From NCBI GenBank assembly GCA_012798455.1, contig JAAZNC010000028.1, positions 1 through 34,488 on the forward strand: DNA of 34,488 bases, in the 5' to 3' direction. A model generated the notes under the pieces. That model did not search any database. It saw only the letters and a list, made by a program, of their open reading frames with translations, and had not been told where the DNA came from. A program made the position numbers and the translations under genes. Positions 7,790 to 17,031 of the stretch are shown one piece after another. The stretch's first letter is position 1, and every line of letters starts with the position of its first letter. Origin of the DNA: Chloroflexota bacterium (GTDB taxonomy: Bacteria; Chloroflexota; Anaerolineae; Anaerolineales; Anaerolineaceae).

Positions 7790-8284
7790 TCACTCTTTTT
7801 CCCGTTCACCCAGTGAATGATCAAACATGAACAATGTATTTCCCTTATCCCCAATCATCTTGAGGGTTTCCAGAATTTCACTAGCATTCTTTTCTTCTTC
7901 GACTTGTTCATCGACAAACCAGTTAAGAAAAGATTGGCTGGCAAAATCCTTGTCCCTCACCGCAATATCGTACAGCAAATTGATACGAGCTGTAACTTCT
8001 TGCTCGTGTTCGAGTACCATCTTGAATATCTCTTCAACTGTCCCAAATTCCAACGGCGGTTGGTTGATCTGTTCCAGATTGACCTTTTCACCACGGTCAT
8101 TGATGTATTCGTAGAACTTCATGGCATGTTCAAGTTCTTCTTCTGCCTGCACCTTCATCCAGTGGGCAAAACCCTTTAGACTATTGATCTCAAAATGACT
8201 TGCCATGGACAAGTATAGATATGCGGAATACATTTCATGCATGATCTGTAAGTTCATTTCCTTCGCTAGTGTTTTACTGAACAT
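7790..8284 (-). CDS. ftnA: Bacterial non-heme ferritin
   Basis: A 164-residue four-helix ferritin that stores iron by oxidising Fe2+ at a di-iron centre. All expected ferroxidase residues are present at the same numbers as in E. coli FtnA: E17, E50, H53, E94, Q127 and E130. The start at 8284 was chosen over a longer frame because AAGGAAG lies at a suitable distance and the family begins MxSKxLxKEMN. The gene lies 69 bp downstream of lgt on the same strand and is closed by its own terminator. No Fur box was identified. Confidence 0.95.
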   Translation of the reverse strand: MFSKTLAKEMNLQIMHEMYSAYLYLSMASHFEINSLKGFAHWMKVQAEEELEHAMKFYEYINDRGEKVNLEQINQPPLEFGTVEEIFKMVLEHEQEVTARINLLYDIAVRDKDFASQSFLNWFVDEQVEEEKNASEILETLKMIGDKGNTLFMFDHSLGEREKE

Positions 8285-8353
8285 CTTTTTCTTCCTTTTC
8301 AATTTTTCATTTAATTGTAAAAAGGCTGATAACAATATTCTATTGAAGAATTA

Positions 8354-9211
8354 TTAATCCTTTTTTTCTTCTTGATCTTCTTCAACACTTTCAACACCTT
8401 CGCTAGTCTCTATTATCATCGCCTGCTTCTTAAATTTCTTGTGGCGGATAACAAGCATAACAATAGCAAATATCATTACTACCAACATAGCCAACTGATT
8501 GATATTGACCTCACCTACCAAGGAAGAATCGATGCGCAAGAATTCAAGCAAGAACCTCCCAAGGGGATAGACGATCAAATAGGTTAGCAGCAAATCACCC
8601 GGGATAAGTTTGTCTTTACGAATGCGTTCTAACACCAGCAACAGGAACATATTCATTAAGTTCCATAACGATTCATATAGGAACAGGGGATGGTATGTTT
8701 CGTATTGGATATAATCCGGTAGACGATTTGCCACATCGATATGGATTGCCCAGGGTAGATCAGTTGGAGATCCATACAATTCCTGATTGATGAAATTGCC
8801 CCAGCGCCCAATTGTCTGTGCCAATGCCAGACCGGGGACAATCACGTCCGCCCACGTAAAGAAATTCATTTTTTTCTTGCGGCAGTAAATGATCAATGCA
8901 ACAACTCCACCCACAATGGCACCAGGGATGCCCAATCCACCTTTTCTAATCTTTAATATCTCGATGGGATTGGAAAAATAATAATCTACTCCGGCGCCCA
9001 TTGATTTGGAGGGGGTGAATACGTGCCACAGGCGAGCACCAATGATACCGGCAATCAATAGCCATGGCACCACATCCCATACGACCTCAGAATCAAGCCC
9101 GCGGTATTTTGCTTCTCTGATCGAGAGCCATAATGCTGCCAGAGCCCCGACCATAATGATGATGCCATAATAATAGATATAAACGGGACCTATGTAAAAG
9201 CCATCTGACAT
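8354..9211 (-). CDS. lgt: Prolipoprotein diacylglyceryl transferase
   Basis: This multi-pass membrane enzyme transfers diacylglycerol from phosphatidylglycerol to the lipobox cysteine of prolipoproteins. Family blocks are present: GLGIPGAIVGG, the signature GRWGNFINQELYG (~residue 136), and HPLFLYESLWN near 174. The 285 residues end in an acidic, Glu-rich cytoplasmic tail (VESVEEDQEEKKD) that is longer than in many homologues. The start has GGAGAAATAAAA upstream. It follows the CDP-alcohol phosphatidyltransferase gene by 2 bp. lspA, the next enzyme in lipoprotein maturation, lies 10 kb away on the same strand. Confidence 0.96.
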   Translation of the reverse strand: MSDGFYIGPVYIYYYGIIIMVGALAALWLSIREAKYRGLDSEVVWDVVPWLLIAGIIGARLWHVFTPSKSMGAGVDYYFSNPIEILKIRKGGLGIPGAIVGGVVALIIYCRKKKMNFFTWADVIVPGLALAQTIGRWGNFINQELYGSPTDLPWAIHIDVANRLPDYIQYETYHPLFLYESLWNLMNMFLLLVLERIRKDKLIPGDLLLTYLIVYPLGRFLLEFLRIDSSLVGEVNINQLAMLVVMIFAIVMLVIRHKKFKKQAMIIETSEGVESVEEDQEEKKD

Positions 9212-9213
9212 TT

Positions 9214-9810
9214 TTATTTCTCCTTATTAATTGAGTTTGTCGTTTTATACACTTCCAAAATACGTTGAAGTGCCGTGAAATTAGCCAGAATCGCAAGAAC
9301 CCATAGTGATATCTTCGGGTAAGATACCAAGATGCCCGGAACCAGCACCAAATAGCGCTCCACGCGTGTCATGAAACCAGCTTTTACATCCAATCCGATA
9401 CCCTGTGCTCTAGCACGAGTATATGATACCAGCACACTACCGGCAGCCGCGATGAAAACAAGTAAAATTCCGAGTGGATCATCCTCGCGTAAAAAAAAGA
9501 CCAATAACCCCAGGTAGATTACCAGTTCAGAATAGCGGTCGCTCACTGAATCTAAAAACGCACCAAAAGGAGTGATCTCTCCAGCAACCCGCGCTACAGC
9601 ACCATCGAACGCATCCAATGGACCTATCAGTAAAATAAGAATTCCGCCTACCAATAGGTTCCCGCTTCCAATAAATGAAGCGGCTATAAAATTCCCTGCC
9701 AGACCAATGAACGTGATCTGATTGGCTGTGATGCCCATCTTATATAAGCGCCGTCCAGAAGCTTCTAGAAAGTTTTTGAATAAAGTGCGCAGCCGTTCTG
9801 TGAAAGTCAT
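9214..9810 (-). CDS. CDP-alcohol phosphatidyltransferase
   Basis: This membrane phospholipid synthase of about 198 residues carries the complete catalytic signature D-x2-DG-x2-AR-x8-G-x3-D-x3-D in LDAFDGAVARVAGEITPFGAFLDSVSD. The family transfers a phosphatidyl group from CDP-diacylglycerol to an alcohol such as glycerol-3-phosphate or inositol phosphate. The sequence does not tell me which; the form resembles archaetidyl- or phosphatidylinositol-phosphate synthases as much as PgsA. ATG 9810 has GGAG five bases upstream and is preferred to the longer frame. It lies between ftsK and lgt and may supply the lipid that lgt uses, but that is inference. Confidence 0.85.
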   Translation of the reverse strand: MTFTERLRTLFKNFLEASGRRLYKMGITANQITFIGLAGNFIAASFIGSGNLLVGGILILLIGPLDAFDGAVARVAGEITPFGAFLDSVSDRYSELVIYLGLLVFFLREDDPLGILLVFIAAAGSVLVSYTRARAQGIGLDVKAGFMTRVERYLVLVPGILVSYPKISLWVLAILANFTALQRILEVYKTTNSINKEK

Positions 9811-9873
9811 GCAATCTCCAGTAATGCCGTCATCGTTCAATCCTAACTTTACCTGCATATCCTGTCAAGAAAA

Positions 9874-11961
9874 TCAATAATCCACCACGCTATCTTCATC
9901 ATCTGGCATCACTTCCCGTTCTTTACCGCCCCCCTCCGGTGGACCAATGATACCCATTTCCTCCAATTCATCCATCAAGTGAGCTGCCCGTGGATATCCG
10001 ATCCTTAGCTTACGTTGTAATAAGGATGCACTGGCTCTACCTTCATCCCTCAGTAAGGAGATAGCTCTTCCGATCAATTCATCTTTATCATCACCTCGAT
10101 TGGTAACAAATTTCTCCCAAGGAGGGTCATCAGTTGTGTATTGATCAGGGGGAATAATAGAATTCCAATATTCAAGTATGGTCTTTATCTCAAGATCATC
10201 CACCATCACTCCTTGAATGCGTTTTGGAGCACCATTTTCCGGATCGAGGAAGAGCATATCTCCCTTCCCTAACAACGTTTCTGCACCGTTCACATCCAAG
10301 ATCACACGTGAATCAACCGAGGATGCCACCATGAAAGCAATGCGCGCCGGAAAATTAGCTTTGATCAGACCTGTGACAATATCGGTGCTTGGGCGTTGGG
10401 TAGCCACCACCAAATGAATGCCGGTAGCACGCGCCATCTGCGCCAACCGCACCAGCCTGCCTTCAGTTTGCTCGGGTGCCGCCGTCATCAGACTTGCCAG
10501 TTCGTCAATGAAGATAGCAATCTTGGGTATCTTCGGTAATCCGCGTCTGCCAACTTTTTCGTTGTATATCTGGATATCACGCGCATTGAGTTCTTCGAAC
10601 ATTCTGTAGCGGTGATCCATTTCAGCCACTGCCCATGCTAACACAGCCAACATACGGTTGACATCTGTCTCAACTTCTCCGATCAAGTGTGGTAAGCCAT
10701 TAAAGACAGCCAATTCTACCAATTTGGGATCTAGAATTGCGATCTTCAAATCAGCCGGAGCATTACACATTACCAGACTAGCGATCAACGCACTGATGCA
10801 TACCGATTTTCCAGAACCGGTCGTACCAGCAATAAGCAGATGTGGCATTCTAGTCAAGTCTGCCGAAATGGGATTTCCCGACACATCCATCCCCAGCGCT
10901 AGTTTCAGAGAAGATTGTAATTTTTGAATTGATGTGCTTCCCAGAATACTCTTCAACCGCACCTTGCTGCTGTAACGATTGGGAACCTCAATTCCCACAA
11001 ATGAATATCCTGGAATAGGTGCCTCAATACGCAGTCGTTCAGCTCCCAAAGTCAGTGCTAGATCTCGTTGTAAAGAGGAAATCTGAGAAACACGGATCTT
11101 TTTCTTGCTCAGCTCACCTTCTTCATTGGTCTTATCAATATAACCGGGTTCCAGTGCATACTGAATGACAGTCGGTCCAATACGATACCCTACTACACTA
11201 GCAGGAATACCAAATTCGTTGAAAGTTTTCTCAATCCGTTCTGCATTTTGTTTAATATAACTTTCATCGGTTGTAGAGGCTTTTTGATCGAAAAGGATAG
11301 AAAGCGGAGGTAGATCGGCTACGGGAGGGGTATCAATTGACGACCTATCCTTTAGATCAGTTTCACTGGTGTGTGGGCTTATCGGTACCGTTATATGATC
11401 GGGTTGCTCCTCAGTAATAGAGTAAGGATATCCTCGGGATATGGACTGTTTTTCCAACCTGGCAATGATCTTGCGTAAAAATCCCGTTGCCATTAGGAAC
11501 GAGATTATTGCAATCAAAACGAAAAAGATAGAACAGATCGGCAAGGGTAGAATGGAACTACACATTTTTGCGATTCCCCATCCGATCACTCCCCCATCAC
11601 TGCCTTCTGCAGCACGCACCAGAGAATTCCCGCCCAGAATCGATAAAAATCCCAGGGTGGTAAAAAAACATAATTCCAGATAAAGCAGACGTTTCAGATT
11701 GATGCTTGGAAAACTTTCAACTCGCCGAAAAAGGACTAATACTCCAATATAGAACAGAAATGCCAGGAAGAAGACCGTGCCCCATCCGAATCCTTGTTTA
11801 ATGGTATCCACCAGGGAGTTCAATGCTCTTCCCTGGGATAAACTGAAATAACCCAAAAAAGAAATGACCGCCCCTGAAATGAGCACAATACCGAGAATAT
11901 CCTTGATAAAACGTTGAAGATACTCTGCTAATTTCAGAGAGTGATCGGTGTGTTTCTTCAT
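9874..11961 (-). CDS. ftsK: DNA translocase FtsK/SpoIIIE
   Basis: This 695-residue protein has four or five N-terminal membrane helices (residues ~20-165), a short linker, and the FtsK motor: the alpha domain (~225-345), Walker A in GTTGSGKS (379-386), Walker B in IAIFIDELASLM, and MARATGIHLVVATQRPSTDIVTGLIKANFPARIAF. The C-terminal winged-helix gamma domain (~620-690, LLQRKLRIGYPRAAHLMDELEEMGIIGP) reads orienting sequences on the chromosome. The family pumps DNA through the closing septum and activates XerCD at dif. The linker is short, so the protein is closer in size to SpoIIIE than to E. coli FtsK. The start has no obvious Shine-Dalgarno. It lies 22 bp after the S1-domain gene. Confidence 0.95.
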   Translation of the reverse strand: MKKHTDHSLKLAEYLQRFIKDILGIVLISGAVISFLGYFSLSQGRALNSLVDTIKQGFGWGTVFFLAFLFYIGVLVLFRRVESFPSINLKRLLYLELCFFTTLGFLSILGGNSLVRAAEGSDGGVIGWGIAKMCSSILPLPICSIFFVLIAIISFLMATGFLRKIIARLEKQSISRGYPYSITEEQPDHITVPISPHTSETDLKDRSSIDTPPVADLPPLSILFDQKASTTDESYIKQNAERIEKTFNEFGIPASVVGYRIGPTVIQYALEPGYIDKTNEEGELSKKKIRVSQISSLQRDLALTLGAERLRIEAPIPGYSFVGIEVPNRYSSKVRLKSILGSTSIQKLQSSLKLALGMDVSGNPISADLTRMPHLLIAGTTGSGKSVCISALIASLVMCNAPADLKIAILDPKLVELAVFNGLPHLIGEVETDVNRMLAVLAWAVAEMDHRYRMFEELNARDIQIYNEKVGRRGLPKIPKIAIFIDELASLMTAAPEQTEGRLVRLAQMARATGIHLVVATQRPSTDIVTGLIKANFPARIAFMVASSVDSRVILDVNGAETLLGKGDMLFLDPENGAPKRIQGVMVDDLEIKTILEYWNSIIPPDQYTTDDPPWEKFVTNRGDDKDELIGRAISLLRDEGRASASLLQRKLRIGYPRAAHLMDELEEMGIIGPPEGGGKEREVMPDDEDSVVDY

Positions 11962-11983
11962 AGGATATTAATCATAATGCATT

Positions 11984-12931
11984 CTATTGAAGTCGACTAA
12001 TGAATCCCAAACTCAACCGGCGATTTTCCACATCAATCGCTTTGATCGAGACTACCATCTTCTCTCCAACTTTCATTTCGACTATGGAAAGTGACAGGTC
12101 CTTGGATTGGATATCCGAGATGTGCACTAAACCCTCAATGCCATTTTCGATCTCCGCAAAAACGCCATACCCTACTACTCTAGTGATGGTCACCGTGATC
12201 ACATCACCTACCAGGTACCTTTCACCAAAGTCATACCATGGATTAGGCAAGAGTTGTTTAATACTGAGAGCAATGCGCATTTTCTCTTTATCAATGGATA
12301 TCACTCGAGCCTGAATGACCTCACCAATGTGAACAATCTCAGAAGGATGGTGTACCTTCCCCCATGATAGTTCAGAAAGGTGAACTAATCCTTCAATACC
12401 TCCCAGATCGAGGAAAACTCCAAACTTGGTGATGTTGGTAACCTCGCCTTTTACCACACTTCCAATATCTAGATCATCAAAAACATCCAATCGACGACCC
12501 GGTTCTTTCTCAGCTGCCCGTTCGGAAAAGATTAATTTCCCTTGTCCCTTGTCACATTCAATTACTTTGACCTTTAAATGCTGTCCAACTGCTTCCTTCA
12601 ATGCCTGATATCGTTCGGGGGTCGATTGGATTCGGGATACCTCTTTTAAATGCGAATTGGGGATGAAACCCTTGAAATGATCCCCTTTTACCAGAAGACC
12701 TCCTTTGTTGAATCCGATCACTTCAACCTTCAAGATTTCATCGTCATGAAAATATCTTTCCATTAAAAACCAGTCTATCTCAGATATTTCGTTCGTCTCA
12801 TTCGAATTTGCCTGATCACCGCCAGCGGAGTTAGGATATTTGTTAGCACTTTCGAGCAATGAATTCCACCATGCATCATCCAGAATTGGTACGGAGTCTT
12901 GATTTTGACTATTATTCTTCTTTAAGTCCAT
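11984..12931 (-). CDS. S1 RNA-binding domain protein (ribosomal S1-like)
   Basis: A 315-residue protein with an acidic, Asn-rich N-terminus (1-60) and three S1 domains at about 65-138, 155-226 and 240-310. The second and third carry the classic VTNITKFGVFLDLGGIEGLVHLSELSW and VVGYGVFAEIENGIEGLVHISD patterns. Proteins of this layout act as short forms of ribosomal protein S1 and bind mRNA on the 30S subunit. It is shorter than the six-domain E. coli RpsA and resembles the reduced versions in Gram-positives and Chloroflexota. A strong GGAGGGAAA precedes the ATG. It sits between the membrane regulator and ftsK. Confidence 0.85.
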   Translation of the reverse strand: MDLKKNNSQNQDSVPILDDAWWNSLLESANKYPNSAGGDQANSNETNEISEIDWFLMERYFHDDEILKVEVIGFNKGGLLVKGDHFKGFIPNSHLKEVSRIQSTPERYQALKEAVGQHLKVKVIECDKGQGKLIFSERAAEKEPGRRLDVFDDLDIGSVVKGEVTNITKFGVFLDLGGIEGLVHLSELSWGKVHHPSEIVHIGEVIQARVISIDKEKMRIALSIKQLLPNPWYDFGERYLVGDVITVTITRVVGYGVFAEIENGIEGLVHISDIQSKDLSLSIVEMKVGEKMVVSIKAIDVENRRLSLGFISRLQ

Positions 12932-12939
12932 TTTCCCTC

Positions 12940-14844
12940 CTATTGTAGACCCTGTAGGTAAAGTGATTCGATTTCAATCAGCTTTTTTGCAACCAAAGTG
13001 ATAGCAATGCGCTGTTTGCGATATAGATCCGCTTCTGATAGAGATAATCGTTTGGCGATATCTCTCATTTTCATATTCTCATTAAACTTAAAGTCAAGGA
13101 TATTATATAGCAACCAATCATTTGTATATTGCCTTTCTCCTTGTGGTCTCAATGAATTAATCGCTGATTGTAATATCTCACGCAGAGTTTTGGTTAATGT
13201 CTCACCACTTTCGTCTGCTTTTTTTTGAACAATATTCAATTGCAGCAATATATTACTGCTTAATTTGGGTCCGCCCCATAAGTGAGAAAGAGCATCTTTG
13301 GTCCATTTATTCAGAAGATCTTCATTTTTCAGGTTGATCTCTGTATTCATATCCACAAAACGACCGGCAGCCAGTAGATTTTGCATTTCATCCATTTGTG
13401 GAGTCAAAACATCCAGCGAGAGAAGCATTTTTTGCTGTTGCTGATAATCAACAATAGCGGTGCGTAGTCGGCGCAGCATCAAGTGGATAGCACGGTTCTG
13501 CTCCGCATCCCCTCTCGGCTCATGAATGTGATCAAGGGCAATGAATCCTAGAATCTTTTTTGCATTTTTCGCATCATCAGGGTTTTTAATTGGGAGCAGC
13601 ACCAATCCATTGACATGAATGAAAAATTTGTCATCATCTTCCTTATCGAGTACTTCTTCGATTTTGCCTGCCCTTGTAATGATCTCATCTACATCACCCA
13701 ACTTGACCACTGTTTCAAGTTCTCCATTCGGTTTAAGAAACAGAACAGCCCTGATAGATCGTAACCGGTCACAGAGATTCGCCAGGATGATCTCAGCAAA
13801 CTGATTGAAATCATTTTTCGTGAATAATCTCTCTTCCAAAGAGTGGATCCTTTTTAACTCTTCCAGATCCTTCCCGCGAAAGAGAATTCGCTCCAATTTT
13901 GGGAAAAACAGAGTATAGAGATGTTCAAATAAAACAATGGTAGCCACCATCGCTAGAATCTCCAGCATAGCGAGATCTCTTCCCAGCATCACACCAGCAC
14001 GGCGAATAAGCGTGGTGATGCCTAGCGTTAAACTGGCTGTCAATGGTCCACGGAAGATCCAATGAAGAATTCTTTTCTTGATTTCTCTATCTGGGATCGA
14101 AAAGCCAAAAAAAGAAATAGCATATGTCATACCGATGATAAATGCCCAGCTTCCCAGGTAAAGGATAGATGATAATAACCAAAAGGTCATTGAACTGAAG
14201 AATCCGATGGATTCTTCGAAAATAAAATAAGGGAATAATCCCGAAAGCAATCCTAGAGCACTTCCTACCAGGTAGATCATCCTTCTTTTACTGGTCGGAG
14301 AATTGGTGCGTTTAATGGCACGGAAAAAATTATAAATCGAAAAAGCGATCGAAACAAAGAAAAACGCCAGATATAGATTCATAACAAATGTTCTATGAAA
14401 GAAAGGTGCGGGGGCCTGATCCGTTACCAAGTCGCCCAATAATTCATTTCTCAAGAGCAAAACAGAAAGTCCAGCACTAATAAGCAACATAAAAATTCCG
14501 ACAATCTTTCGTTTTCCCATACTGGGTTTACCGGTCATCGCTAACAGTGCATCGGAGAAAATGAAATACAAGGTAGGAATGAAAATCAACCCGATCCAAT
14601 GCACCTTCAAAATCGGCAAAAGGACGATTTCATCTGTGATGATGGAACCAAAAGCATCTGCGCCAAATATCAGAATCAAAACGAAGAGAATAGCGGAGAA
14701 GATATTTGTCAATCGATCGCGAATTTCGAAAGTCAAAGAATATAGAAATAAGGAAAACGCGGTTACCGCCAGACCGGCGGTTAAAACATCGCTGGTTGCA
14801 CTAAAAATAGCAGTTAGTCCATTGATCGAATTTATACTATTCAT
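12940..14844 (-). CDS. 7TM-type membrane protein with GAF-like and C-terminal HTH regions, no kinase
   Basis: The 634-residue protein starts with at least seven and perhaps nine hydrophobic helices (residues ~15-312), resembling the N-terminal 7TM sensor of some histidine kinases. Residues ~345-475 resemble a GAF domain: FAEIILANLCDRLRSIRAVLFL, GLVLLPI, GFIALD. A helical linker then leads to a C-terminal segment (~575-630) with KMRDIAKRLSLSEADLYRKQ, which reads as a helix-turn-helix or PucR/Fis-like region. No H-box, HATPase, GGDEF or phosphatase motif is visible, so it is not a kinase. It could be a membrane-bound one-component regulator, or the C-terminal helices may serve protein contact only. 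It is 8 bp from the S1 gene and 17 bp from the GNAT gene. I do not recognise a named family. Confidence 0.65.
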   Translation of the reverse strand: MNSINSINGLTAIFSATSDVLTAGLAVTAFSLFLYSLTFEIRDRLTNIFSAILFVLILIFGADAFGSIITDEIVLLPILKVHWIGLIFIPTLYFIFSDALLAMTGKPSMGKRKIVGIFMLLISAGLSVLLLRNELLGDLVTDQAPAPFFHRTFVMNLYLAFFFVSIAFSIYNFFRAIKRTNSPTSKRRMIYLVGSALGLLSGLFPYFIFEESIGFFSSMTFWLLSSILYLGSWAFIIGMTYAISFFGFSIPDREIKKRILHWIFRGPLTASLTLGITTLIRRAGVMLGRDLAMLEILAMVATIVLFEHLYTLFFPKLERILFRGKDLEELKRIHSLEERLFTKNDFNQFAEIILANLCDRLRSIRAVLFLKPNGELETVVKLGDVDEIITRAGKIEEVLDKEDDDKFFIHVNGLVLLPIKNPDDAKNAKKILGFIALDHIHEPRGDAEQNRAIHLMLRRLRTAIVDYQQQQKMLLSLDVLTPQMDEMQNLLAAGRFVDMNTEINLKNEDLLNKWTKDALSHLWGGPKLSSNILLQLNIVQKKADESGETLTKTLREILQSAINSLRPQGERQYTNDWLLYNILDFKFNENMKMRDIAKRLSLSEADLYRKQRIAITLVAKKLIEIESLYLQGLQ

Positions 14845-14861
14845 TCAAATTCCCCATCAGG

Positions 14862-15401
14862 TTATCTGATTAAACGCGCAAAAAATACCACGATATCATT
14901 ATTTTCATAGTAATAATCGTTATATCCACAAAATTCATAACCCAACTTCTGAGCCATAGAAATGGCAGGGTAGTTCTTAGAGCTCATTTCCAGAGTGATC
15001 CGTTTATGTCCACGTTCTTCTCCCCATTCCATCATGGCTTTGATTAGAGATGTTGCCACTCCCTGTCTACGCCAGCGTTCATGTACTACCAGATCCTTGA
15101 TCCACACGTTGGAAGTGGTTTGGATGGAAGATGATGAGATGTACCCGATAGGCACATTATCCACACAAGCAACTAACAAAACCGAGAGTTCTTTCCAGTG
15201 TTCAAGTAAATTATTGATGGAACGTGGATAAGATAATTTCATTAAACGTGGAAGTTTCATCTCCCTGAAATGGACGGATATTTCTTTTTCACTGATATCC
15301 TGATCCATTTGCCATACGGTCTGGGTTTCAATGGCATGCTTGAAGTTGGATAGCACCGAAAAATCAGGGGATACTGCTGGACGAATCATAACCTCTGCCA
15401 A
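14862..15401 (-). CDS. GNAT-family N-acetyltransferase
   Basis: This 179-residue protein has the GNAT fold. The acetyl-CoA pyrophosphate-binding loop is visible as ERWRRQGVATSLIKAM, preceded by the beta4 strand VWIKDLVVH and followed by GHKRITLEMSSKNYPAISMAQKLGYEFCGYNDYYY. The substrate cannot be read from the sequence. TTG at 15401 has AGAGG seven bases upstream; ATG at 15389 is an alternative start with a poorer position. It lies 15 bp after the membrane-protein gene and is probably in the same transcript. Confidence 0.85.
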   Translation of the reverse strand: MAEVMIRPAVSPDFSVLSNFKHAIETQTVWQMDQDISEKEISVHFREMKLPRLMKLSYPRSINNLLEHWKELSVLLVACVDNVPIGYISSSSIQTTSNVWIKDLVVHERWRRQGVATSLIKAMMEWGEERGHKRITLEMSSKNYPAISMAQKLGYEFCGYNDYYYENNDIVVFFARLIR

Positions 15402-15416
15402 ATTAAAACCTCTCTT

Positions 15417-16100
15417 TCATAATACAACTTTAACCTCAATTACGCATGGTTGAAAGAGGTTATTTTGATTATCCGAGACTACGATACGCAATTCATATAA
15501 CCCTGGTTGAAGCTGTTCAGTATTCCAGTTCCCACCTAGTTCACTTTCGATCACTACTTTGTTCCCGGCTGCGATCGGAATCCATTCTTCGCGTCCTTTC
15601 AAACGATATTCATATTTATAGAATCCCATATTAGGAACATTAATGGTTCCCGATAAAGGAACCGATCCACTAACTTCATTTCCTGATACAGGAGAAAGCC
15701 ATTCAATCTGACCGGGAATACAGCCTGTCATAGCCACGGCAGTTTGAGTTTGTTCCAATCCTTCCGGGGTTTCTTCCATTCGCAGCATCGCCTGAAACAT
15801 GTCAGTTGGAGTCGGTAAAATTCCCACAGTGGGAGTTGTTAATGTATAAAGCCCAGGATAGTGGGCAGATGCTACAGAAACCAAGATTACCTGTCCAACG
15901 AATAAAACCAAAATGATTACCAATAAAGTTGCGGTGGAATTGATCTTTTTTTGAACTATTTCTTTTTCCAAGCTGAATGCTGATTTCCGTTTTAACTGAA
16001 GTGCGCCTGCCAAACGTCCTGCCAGTACTAATGCCAAGACGAGCAATAGTAAATAGATACCCCCTTCAAATTCCTTCAGGAATTTTAATAGCTCGATCAT
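15417..16100 (-). CDS. Membrane protein with extracytoplasmic Ig-like region
   Basis: About 227 residues: a helix at ~13-33, a basic Lys/Arg cytoplasmic loop, a second helix at ~55-77, then an extracytoplasmic part. That part has a Thr/Pro-rich stalk (LTTPTVGILPTPT) and a C-terminal beta-rich section from IEWLSPVSGNEVSGSVPLSGTINVPN to the end, whose G-x-V-x-L-x-GT and YELRIVVSDNQNN patterns resemble Ig-like or PKD-like surface domains. Two cysteines (in TGCIPG and QPCVIE) may form a disulfide. GTG 16106 is an alternative start. I know no function; a surface or envelope role is likely. Confidence 0.6.
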   Translation of the reverse strand: MIELLKFLKEFEGGIYLLLLVLALVLAGRLAGALQLKRKSAFSLEKEIVQKKINSTATLLVIILVLFVGQVILVSVASAHYPGLYTLTTPTVGILPTPTDMFQAMLRMEETPEGLEQTQTAVAMTGCIPGQIEWLSPVSGNEVSGSVPLSGTINVPNMGFYKYEYRLKGREEWIPIAAGNKVVIESELGGNWNTEQLQPGLYELRIVVSDNQNNLFQPCVIEVKVVL

Positions 16101-16127
16101 GTTCACACCCGTAATGGGAACATCCCA

Positions 16128-16964
16128 CTACATATTCGCTAATAAACCTCGGATGATGGTCTCCAATTTTGGAGCGATTGCTTTTCCAGCTTGCAAGACC
16201 TCTTCATGGGTAGTGACGGTACTGCCGTCAAGATTGGCTTTATTGCTGATGCCCGAGAATCCCAATACTTGAATGCCGGAATGAACAGCCACGATAACTT
16301 CCGGTACAGTAGACATACCCACTGCATCTGCCCCGATCAATCGCAAAAAGCGTAGGTCAGCAGGAGTTTCAAATGACGGCCCTGCCAAACAGACATACAC
16401 ACCCTCGTGAACGTCAATGCTTTTCTCATTGCAAACCGTCAGGGTCTTTTCGATCAATTTCTCATCATAGCAACGGCTCATATCTGGAAAACGCGCTCCA
16501 AATTCATCCAGGTTGGGACCACGTAAAGGATTTTCACCACCCATCGACATTAATGACAAATGATCGGTAATGATCATTACTTCTCCCGGTTTGTACTCAG
16601 GATTGATTGCTCCGGCTGCGTTAGTCACGATCAATTTTTCGATACCCAGTTTTTTCATCACGCGAATCGGGAAACCAATCTGGCTGATAGGATATCCTTC
16701 ATAATAATGAGCCCGTCCCTGCATGATCAGTACGGTGGTCCCTTCCAGATCACCTATCACCAGGCGTCCCTTATGTCCTTGAATGGTCGAAACAGGCCAA
16801 CTCGGGATATCTTTGTAATCAATAAAATCAGCCGGTTTTACAGATTCGGCAAGATCGCCCAATCCAGACCCCAGGATCAGACCAACTTTGGGATTTTGTT
16901 TCGTTCTCTTATGGATCTCATCTACCGCTGCATTGATCTGTTCTACTTTAATAAATTCGCTCAT
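16128..16964 (-). CDS. punA: Purine-nucleoside phosphorylase (trimeric type)
   Basis: 278 residues of the low-molecular-mass, trimeric PNP class that cleaves inosine and guanosine with phosphate. Evidence: VGLILGSGLGDLAE at the phosphate loop, GHKGRLVIG, QGRAHYYEGY, VTNAAGAINPEY, AGPSFETPADLRFLRLIGADAVGMSTVPE, and the base-binding SGISNKAN, whose Asn fits 6-oxopurine specificity. A good GAGGTGAAAGC precedes the ATG. A TATAAT on the minus strand (16996-17001) could give it a promoter separate from the aldolase gene 67 bp upstream. With mtnP and the pyrimidine phosphorylase it completes a nucleoside-salvage set in this window. Confidence 0.95.
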   Translation of the reverse strand: MSEFIKVEQINAAVDEIHKRTKQNPKVGLILGSGLGDLAESVKPADFIDYKDIPSWPVSTIQGHKGRLVIGDLEGTTVLIMQGRAHYYEGYPISQIGFPIRVMKKLGIEKLIVTNAAGAINPEYKPGEVMIITDHLSLMSMGGENPLRGPNLDEFGARFPDMSRCYDEKLIEKTLTVCNEKSIDVHEGVYVCLAGPSFETPADLRFLRLIGADAVGMSTVPEVIVAVHSGIQVLGFSGISNKANLDGSTVTTHEEVLQAGKAIAPKLETIIRGLLANM

Positions 16965-17031
16965 GCTTTCACCTCTTTATCGAAATCAGATTCAGATTAT
17001 AACAAGCAAATATCACTTGCTGGGAACACAA

